Source of the DNA: DASUNP01 sp035249305
GTDB lineage: Bacteria; Acidobacteriota; Blastocatellia; UBA7656
DNA length: 64,000 nt
Reading direction: 5' to 3'
NCBI GenBank assembly: GCA_035249305.1
Contig: DATFGQ010000037.1
Coordinates: 1 to 64,000 of the forward strand
In this document: positions 58,462-64,000 of the stretch, piece after piece
Layout of the letters: each line of letters opens with the position of its first letter
Position numbering within the stretch: position 1 is the first letter of the stretch
Translations under genes and position numbers: made by a program
Notes under the pieces: generated by a model
Database searches by the model: none
Seen by the model: only the letters and a program-made list of their open reading frames with translations
Told to the model about the DNA's origin: nothing

Positions 58462-60642
58462 CTACGTAGTCCCGCCGCTCTCCCCGTTATCGTTATTCTT
58501 CGACTTCAGGCTCGCAATTAAATCCTGCTCCTGCCTCGGAGTCACGATATTGAAATTCGCCGGGAAGATATCGAGCAGGTCTAATATCGCTGTCACTATC
58601 GCCGAATTACCGCTCACCACCGTGATCGCGCCTAACTGGACCGCCGCATTGAATGCCGCGCTCATGTCTTCGCTGCTCATGATCTTATTAAGCGTTATGC
58701 GGTCCGTCTTCAGCGTGACATCGGCCGCAGGCAGTTCGGCCTGCGTGGCATACTGCGTGTAAGGCAGCGTGAAGTCTAACTGCTCCAGCGCGTAATACTG
58801 GATCGGGTCAGAGGCGCTCGTAACGATCCAGTTGCTCGTAGACGACGGGAGATTTTGCGCCTCGGCCTTCGGCGCGTTGAATCGCAAGCCCATGTAATCA
58901 AAGTACTGGTCTAGCGTCATCGCGCTCACTACATCTTCGCTGATCGCCTTCGACCTGAGTAGCGGCGAGACACCGTGTCGAAGCTCGTGCGCGCCCACCA
59001 GATAAACGTTGCGCCACGGGCCGGACTCGGCTTGATAGCCTAACTGCTCCAGCGCATCGGCCTGAAGAAGTTTCGCTTCAAGCGTGACGGGGTCGGGTGG
59101 GTTCGGGTTGGAGCTGTCGGGCGCGGCAAAGACTACGTGGTTGACTACTTCGACGACCCATCGATAATCGCCTTCGTCGTATGCTTGGCGTGCGCGGTCC
59201 AGCACCGCTCGCGCGCCGCCCATGTACTCGACGTACTTCCTCGACGCTGATACGGGAGGCAGCGAATGAAGCGTCGCAGGGTTGGCGTCGTACCAACCCA
59301 GATACCTCTGATAGACAGCTTTTGAGTCGTGATTTACTGTGCCGTAGTAACCTCGGTTGTACCACTCGTAGGAGAGGCTCTCTGGCAGGGCGAGCATCTC
59401 TGAAAGCTCAATCATCGTGCGCCCGTGGTTCAACAGGCGTAGCGACTGGTCGAGAATGTACTTGTATAGGTCGCGCTGCTTCTTGAGGTAAAACAAAAGG
59501 TCCGAAGTCTCTTTCCACATAGGCCAGTGGTGCTGTGCGAAAAGGACGTCGGTCTTATTGCCGAACAACTGTATGGCCGTGTTGATCGTTTTCCACCACG
59601 CCGCCGCGTCGCGAACCTGCGCGCCACGCAGCGAGTAGAGGTTGTGCAGGTTATGCGTCATGTCCTCGGCCTCGCACAACGCGCTGAACTGCGGGAAATG
59701 GAAGAGCATCTCCGCAGGCGCTTCGGTGTCGGGCGCTAACATGAAGGTGATCTGCACGCCGTCGATAGTGCGATCTTCGAGGTTCTGCGTGATTACGCAG
59801 CCGCTCGTGGGAGCGATCAATCCGCTCTGGCCTAGCGAGGTGGTCTTACCTAAGCCGCAGTCGACCTGCCCCTTATCGCCCTTGTGCAGTAACGAGCCGT
59901 ACATATAGGTGGCTCGGCGGGCCATCGCACTGCCGGCGTAAACGTTCTCGCTCACAGCATGATCGAGAAAGCCATCGGGCGCGTAGATCTGGACTTGGTT
60001 TCTTCGGACTTGTTCATCGGTCACTACCCCTTTCACTCCGCCGTAGTGATCAATGTGGCTGTGAGTGTAGATGACCGCGCGCACCGGCGCATTGGCCGGG
60101 TCTATCTGAAGGGCGGTGTAATAAAGGTTCAACGCCGCCCTGGCTGTCTCAGACGAGATGAGCGGATCGATGACGATGATGCCCGTGTCCGATTCGACTA
60201 TCGTCATGTTCGAGAGGTCGAATGCGCGCACCTGATATATACTCTTCGGCTTGTCGGCGCGTGTCGTCACCTTGAACAATCCGTTTTTCATGTTGATTTG
60301 CGCCTGACGCCATAGACTCGGATTGACCGAGTAGGGAGCCTGTTGCGGCTGCGTCGCTAACAAAAACTGGTACTCTTCCAGGTTCCAGACCGGGACAGGT
60401 GGAGCTGGAGGATTATCATTCCTGATTATGACTTCATCGACAGGCTGGGTAGTCACACTGCCGCTGGCTGTTAGCGTGGCAATGAAACCTCGCTGCGCGT
60501 CGTTGTAGTCTTGCGTGTTTGCGAAGTTCAACTCTTGCGCTACCCTTCGGTTCGCCTCAATCGTGTAGATAGAAGGCTCTTTAGGGAGCTTGTCGCCTTG
60601 TTTCGGTGTTGCTTCATTCGGCCCATGAGGGTTCTTGTTCAT
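58462..60642 (-). CDS. Alkylsulfatase of the SdsA1 type (metallo-beta-lactamase fold)
   Basis: This 726-residue enzyme belongs to the class III sulfatases, which release sulfate from linear or branched alkyl sulfates. The two-zinc site has THSHIDHYGG at about 194-203 and further ligands in APAEMLFHF, CEAEDMTHNL and AQHHWPMW. The dimerisation and C-terminal SCP2-like domains follow (about 440-720, ending FNIVTPRQEQDLIASL). No signal peptide is visible (MNKNPHGPNEATPK), although characterised relatives are often exported. It is a single gene flanked by repeats. The released alcohol could be oxidised as a carbon source. Confidence 0.93.
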   Translation of the reverse strand: MNKNPHGPNEATPKQGDKLPKEPSIYTIEANRRVAQELNFANTQDYNDAQRGFIATLTASGSVTTQPVDEVIIRNDNPPAPPVPVWNLEEYQFLLATQPQQAPYSVNPSLWRQAQINMKNGLFKVTTRADKPKSIYQVRAFDLSNMTIVESDTGIIVIDPLISSETARAALNLYYTALQIDPANAPVRAVIYTHSHIDHYGGVKGVVTDEQVRRNQVQIYAPDGFLDHAVSENVYAGSAMARRATYMYGSLLHKGDKGQVDCGLGKTTSLGQSGLIAPTSGCVITQNLEDRTIDGVQITFMLAPDTEAPAEMLFHFPQFSALCEAEDMTHNLHNLYSLRGAQVRDAAAWWKTINTAIQLFGNKTDVLFAQHHWPMWKETSDLLFYLKKQRDLYKYILDQSLRLLNHGRTMIELSEMLALPESLSYEWYNRGYYGTVNHDSKAVYQRYLGWYDANPATLHSLPPVSASRKYVEYMGGARAVLDRARQAYDEGDYRWVVEVVNHVVFAAPDSSNPNPPDPVTLEAKLLQADALEQLGYQAESGPWRNVYLVGAHELRHGVSPLLRSKAISEDVVSAMTLDQYFDYMGLRFNAPKAEAQNLPSSTSNWIVTSASDPIQYYALEQLDFTLPYTQYATQAELPAADVTLKTDRITLNKIMSSEDMSAAFNAAVQLGAITVVSGNSAIVTAILDLLDIFPANFNIVTPRQEQDLIASLKSKNNDNGESGGTT

Positions 60643-60751
60643 GCTTAATCTCCTGTCTCTCGATTAGATTTGCGACCGGTTAATGCAATTTACGAATGAG
60701 GCGCGTAAGCGCCGCACATCGCCACGGGTTACATTCAATTGCAAACAGCTA

Positions 60752-60902
60752 TAGAGGGTGTCTGAAAAGTCCCCGACGGGGACAAATTCGATAGCCCGGC
60801 GCAACGCGCCGGGTAATCTATCATACGAGACTAAGCCCTGAAAGGGCGGTATAACTATCGCGCCCTTTCAGGGCTTTCTTCACACTTCTCAGACACCCTC
60901 TA
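60752..60902. repeat. 151-base element with 14-base terminal inverted repeats; family C, copy 3
   Basis: TAGAGGGTGTCTGA at 60752-60765 and its exact complement at 60889-60902 bound three internal hairpins: GTCCCC/GGGGAC, CCCGGCGC/GCGCCGGG and the 15-bp AGCCCTGAAAGGGCG stem with loop GTATAACTATCG. The inner two belong to family C in reverse orientation relative to copies 1 and 2. It is MITE-like. Confidence 0.85.
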
Positions 60903-60907
60903 GTGAT

Positions 60908-62416
60908 TTAATTCCTGCCGACCGCGGCCACGTTTTTTCTTATCACGACGCCGGGGCGCGCATCGGTCGCGCGGCCTGCTGCCCACACCGACTCGCCGTT
61001 TACAAAGACTTGCTCGACACCTTCGGAAAGCAACTGCGGCTCTTTAAAAGTCGAGCGGTCTATCACCCTCTTCGGGTCGAATAAGACGAGGTCCGCCTTC
61101 ATCCCCGCGCGGACCACGCCGCGGTCTGAAAGGCCAAGGCGGTTTGCTGGCATCGATGTCATCTTGCGCACGGCCTCGGTCAAAGCGAGCCAGCGCTTCT
61201 CGCGCACGAAGCGGCCCAGCACGCGCGGGAACGTCCCCGCGCCGCGCGGGTGACGGCTGCCGATGCCGCCGTCGCTCGACACCATCACCCACGGCTGACG
61301 GTAGAACGCTTCGACATCGGCTTCGCTCATCGAGCTACAGACTACCGACGCGCCGCCATCTTTTATGATCTGCTGGTAGACGAGGACCGGGGTTGAGTTG
61401 TTCTCGCGCGCGATCTCTTCGAGCGTCTTGCCCTCGTAATCCGGGTGGGCTTTGCAATTGGTGATGAGCACCTTGTCGGCCCCGCCGACGTTGCGCAAGC
61501 CCGTCTCTACGGCCGAAGGGTCTTCGTGGCGGCGGCTCGGGACGAGAATCGCGATCGTCGAGGCCCACGCGGTATACGGGTAGCAATCGGCCGTGATGTC
61601 TATGCCCGAGCTTTTGGCGCGGCTGATGATCTGTATAAGCTCGCGCGATTTGCCCCAGACGTTTCGGTTCCCCATCTTGATGTGCGAAATCTGAACGGGC
61701 AGGCGAGCTTCGCGCCCTATGCGGATCGCCTCGGCGATGGCGGTGAATACGCCCTCCTCCTCGTCGCGCATGTGTGTCATATAAATCCCGCCGTAGCGGG
61801 CCGCCGTGCGCGCCAGCTCTATCACCTCTTCGGTCGAGCTGGCGCGGCCCACGTCGTACTCAAGCCCCGTCGACAGGCCGAACGCGCCTTCGCGCATGCC
61901 GCGCTCGACGAGCTCGCGCATCGCTTGAATCTCTTTATCGGTAGCGCGCCGGTTGTAGTCTTCGCCCATCACTTGATAGCGGACCGTGGCATGACCTACG
62001 AAGGCGAGCACGTTGACCGAGGCGCGCTTCTGCTCGCGGGCCGACAGGTAATCGCCGACGGGCCAGGGAGAGCCGCCGTCAGGGCCGACCGCCAGCGTGG
62101 TTATCCCTTGCGCGATCTGAGTCGTAGCCGCCGTGTCGCTATCGAGCCCCTGCTCCGAGTGGTTATGAATGTCTATGAAGCCCGGCGCGAGGACGAGCCC
62201 GCGCGCATTAATGACCTCCTCGCCCGGTTTTGGTGTAAACAATCCCACGCGCGTTATGCGGTCGCCTTCGATGCGCACGTTCGCGCGAAAGGGGCGACGC
62301 CCCGTCCCGTCTATGATCGACGCGCCGACTATGACGCGCGATTTAGTCTGACCGGGCGCGGCCACAGATAAAGATGACAGGATCAGAATTAGAAGAATGA
62401 AAAGGTTCTTGTGCAT
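60908..62416 (-). CDS. Secreted D-aminoacylase (N-acyl-D-amino-acid deacylase family)
   Basis: This 502-residue amidohydrolase has a signal peptide (residues 1-22, LFILLILILSSLSVAAPGQ). Metal ligands are in VLAPGFIDIHNHSEQGLD; GGIYMTHMRDEEEG and QISHIKMGNRNVWGKS provide further metal- and substrate-binding residues. MVSSDGGIGSRHPRGAGTFPRVLGRFV matches the conserved D-aminoacylase region with the catalytic Asp. It removes acyl groups from N-acyl-D-amino acids. ATG 62416 follows the signal-peptide pattern; a TTG 12 bases earlier is less likely. The stop lies 5 bases from the family C repeat. Confidence 0.9.
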   Translation of the reverse strand: MHKNLFILLILILSSLSVAAPGQTKSRVIVGASIIDGTGRRPFRANVRIEGDRITRVGLFTPKPGEEVINARGLVLAPGFIDIHNHSEQGLDSDTAATTQIAQGITTLAVGPDGGSPWPVGDYLSAREQKRASVNVLAFVGHATVRYQVMGEDYNRRATDKEIQAMRELVERGMREGAFGLSTGLEYDVGRASSTEEVIELARTAARYGGIYMTHMRDEEEGVFTAIAEAIRIGREARLPVQISHIKMGNRNVWGKSRELIQIISRAKSSGIDITADCYPYTAWASTIAILVPSRRHEDPSAVETGLRNVGGADKVLITNCKAHPDYEGKTLEEIARENNSTPVLVYQQIIKDGGASVVCSSMSEADVEAFYRQPWVMVSSDGGIGSRHPRGAGTFPRVLGRFVREKRWLALTEAVRKMTSMPANRLGLSDRGVVRAGMKADLVLFDPKRVIDRSTFKEPQLLSEGVEQVFVNGESVWAAGRATDARPGVVIRKNVAAVGRN

Positions 62417-62456
62417 AATCAATCTCAAATTACACCAAAGTTTTGTAAAATCAAAT

Positions 62457-62485
62457 TTGAAACCGCGCGCGTCCTGTTATTTAAT
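62457..62485 (+). promoter_or_regulatory. Promoter of ACMSD-like gene (TTGAAA-17-TTTAAT)
   Basis: TTGAAA (62457-62462) and TTTAAT (62480-62485) with a 17-base spacer. The ATG follows 8 bases after the -10 without a ribosome site, predicting a leaderless mRNA. Confidence 0.6.
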
Positions 62486-62493
62486 GTGGGGCT

Positions 62494-63477
62494 ATGAAGC
62501 TCGACCTCCACACCCACTACTACCCCGAAAAGTTTTTTCAGATGGTCCGCGACTGGGGCTCCGAGTTCTCTTTCGACAAAGACCCGACCGGGCGCACCAT
62601 CATAACTCATCGCGGAACCCGGTTCTTCGGCGTCACGCCGCCGATGACCGACGTCGATAAACGGCTCGAAGACATGGACCGCGTCGGCATCGATACGGAA
62701 GTGATTTCTCTTTCGACGCCGAACATCTTCTTCGCAGACGCCACCCGTCAGCCCGAAGTGGCCCGCGTCATAAACGACTCTTACGCCGAGCTGATCGCTA
62801 AACACCCCGCCCGCTTCAAAGGCTTCGCCTCGATCCCCATGGACGCGCCCGACGCCGCTATCGGCGAGCTTCACAGGGCGATCGATGAGCTTAAGATGAA
62901 CGGCGTCATCCTGCTCAGCAACATCCGCGGCCGCGCGCTCACTTCGCCGGACTACCGGCCCTTCTTCGAAGAGGCCAACCGGATGAAGCTCTGCATTTTC
63001 CTCCACCCGATGATCCCCGCCCGTCCCGAAGCCTTCAACGAATACGTGCTCGGGCCGCTGGTCGCCTTCCCGTTCGACACGACGCTCGCGGTCGCGAGGA
63101 TGTGTTACTCGGGCATGCTCCGCGAGTTCACGGACATACGCTGGATCATAGGCCACGCCGGCGGCGCATTGCCTTACATTATGGAGCGGCTCGACAACGG
63201 GCACCGCGACTTCGCCGAATGCCGCGTGAACATCGATCAGTTGCCAAGCGTCTATCTGAAAAAGCTCTACTACGACACGGTCACCTTCAGCCCTCACACG
63301 CTCCGCATGGTGCGCGACATGGTCGGAGTCGATCACATGGTTATGGGGAGCGATTACCCGCACCTGCTCGGCTCGATCGACCGCGCGGTCACCTCGATAG
63401 AAGGTCTGCACATACCTGAAGGCGAGAAGCAAAAGATATTCAGCGGCACGGCGCTGGAAATCCTCAACAACGTCTAA
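62494..63477 (+). CDS. ACMSD-like amidohydrolase/decarboxylase
   Basis: This 327-residue TIM-barrel protein of the amidohydrolase-2 family is closest in pattern to aminocarboxymuconate-semialdehyde decarboxylase. The metal ligands are LDLHTHYYPEKFF at the N-terminus, IFLHPMIP, IIGHAGGALPYIMER, and the catalytic Asp in HMVMGSDYPHLLG. The enzyme could act in aromatic (for example 2-aminobenzoate or nicotinate) catabolism, but no other pathway gene lies nearby and the substrate is unproven. It is followed by a permease with a 1-base gap. Confidence 0.85.
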   Translation: MKLDLHTHYYPEKFFQMVRDWGSEFSFDKDPTGRTIITHRGTRFFGVTPPMTDVDKRLEDMDRVGIDTEVISLSTPNIFFADATRQPEVARVINDSYAELIAKHPARFKGFASIPMDAPDAAIGELHRAIDELKMNGVILLSNIRGRALTSPDYRPFFEEANRMKLCIFLHPMIPARPEAFNEYVLGPLVAFPFDTTLAVARMCYSGMLREFTDIRWIIGHAGGALPYIMERLDNGHRDFAECRVNIDQLPSVYLKKLYYDTVTFSPHTLRMVRDMVGVDHMVMGSDYPHLLGSIDRAVTSIEGLHIPEGEKQKIFSGTALEILNNV

Positions 63478-63478
63478 T

Positions 63479-64000
63479 GTGAAGAACCACGACGCGACCG
63501 CTGCAAAGACCGAAGCCCGACAGCCGCGACTCGTTCGCGCGATCGGGCTGTTCGGCCTCACCGCCATTGCCGTAAACGGAGTCATCGGGTCGGGCATCTT
63601 CGTGCTGCCTTCGACCGTGGCCTCGATCCTTGGAACGTCGAGCCCCGTGGCCTACGTCATCGCGGCCGTGCTCATCGCTTTAATAGCGGCTTGCTTCGCC
63701 GAGGCGGGGAGCATGTTCGAGCGGACGGGCGGGCCTTACCTCTACGCGCGCGAGGCGTTCGGGGGGTTCATAGGGTTCGAGGTAGGCTGGATGTTTCTGT
63801 TAGCTCGGCTCGCGGCGGCGGCGGCGATAAGCAACGCGTTCGCTTCTTACCTGGGCTATTTCTGGCCGCCGCTCGCGAGCGGGGCCGGGCGCGTAGCGGC
63901 CATCACGCTGCTGGTCGCGGGACTGGCGTGGATAAATCTCGCGGGCATCCGTCACGGCTCGCGCGCGGTGAACGTGTTGACGATAGCAAAGCTCGTCCCG
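63479..64000 (+). CDS. APC-superfamily amino acid permease, 3' end cut by window
   Basis: A GTG at 63479 begins a frame that stays open to the right edge; 174 residues are visible. Membrane segments start at about residue 22 with GLFGLTAIAVNGVIGSGIFV, containing the conserved Gly-Ser-Gly-Ile of the first helix of APC transporters. AACFAEAGSMFERTGGPYLY and FIGFEVGWMFLLARLAAAAAI follow. It probably imports amino acids or related amines. Because it starts one base after the amidohydrolase stop, the two genes are coupled, and the permease may bring in that enzyme's substrate. Confidence 0.88.
   Translation, partial: MKNHDATAAKTEARQPRLVRAIGLFGLTAIAVNGVIGSGIFVLPSTVASILGTSSPVAYVIAAVLIALIAACFAEAGSMFERTGGPYLYAREAFGGFIGFEVGWMFLLARLAAAAAISNAFASYLGYFWPPLASGAGRVAAITLLVAGLAWINLAGIRHGSRAVNVLTIAKLVP

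Overview
The window is about 64 kb of high-GC bacterial chromosome. I infer an acidobacterium, probably class Blastocatellia. The basis is gene content: a TIGR02999-type ECF sigma factor coupled to a giant Ser/Thr kinase, a second kinase with TolB-like and TPR domains, an Acidobacteria-type VWFA-related secreted protein, a FecR/DUF6600 protein, DUF4870, and many palindromic intergenic repeats. No rRNA gene or other strong phylogenetic marker is present, so the placement is not proven. There is no transposase, prophage or CRISPR array; the only recognisable mobile element is an intein.

Layout. 1-7.2 kb: 3' end of a secreted Cys-rich protein, tRNA-Ala(GGC), a small helical protein, an M1-like protein that has lost all three zinc ligands, a CPBP-type membrane protein, a three-gene DsrE/F-like sulfur-relay operon and a secreted beta-propeller protein. 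7.3-13.3 kb: ECF sigma factor translationally coupled to an 1811-residue kinase carrying a TolB-like/TPR sensor module in three tandem copies. 13.6-20.7 kb: radA (interrupted by an intein in its Walker A motif), a YacL-like PIN-TRAM protein, ispD, ispF and a pyrimidine nucleoside phosphorylase. This matches the Bacillus radA-disA-yacL-ispD-ispF order without disA. 21-30 kb: two Ntn/DmpA-type self-processing hydrolases, a BMP-family nucleoside-binding lipoprotein, a lipid kinase, a CorC-type transporter, glpK, an orphan secretin-domain protein and a membrane-anchored phosphatase. 30-33 kb: a c-di-GMP enzyme with both HD-GYP and GGDEF domains, and an Smr protein. 33-36 kb: an AT-richer island with an unknown exported protein, then a DUF1573 lipoprotein with an in-frame UGA at a conserved Cys codon. 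36-44 kb: aminotransferase, DEDDh exonuclease, DinB, RidA, FecR/DUF6600, VWFA and HEAT proteins and a CPBP protease. 44-54 kb: DUF4870, MgtE, a MntA/HepT toxin-antitoxin pair, a second kinase, an ABC exporter and a YdbS/YdbT pair. 54-64 kb: sugar dehydrogenase, a two-subunit B12-dependent acyl-CoA mutase with isobutyryl-CoA mutase specificity residues, alkylsulfatase, D-aminoacylase, an ACMSD-like amidohydrolase and the start of an APC permease.

Between genes there are several families of nested palindromic repeats, and short tandem heptanucleotide tracts that often sit on or just after stop codons. Several genes have a -10 box 6-9 bases before the ATG and no Shine-Dalgarno sequence, suggesting leaderless mRNAs.

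The items most worth following up are the RadA intein, the UGA/Cys site in DUF1573, the Phe89/Gln207 mutase, the triplicated kinase sensor, and the heptamer tracts together with the flipped hairpin loop.
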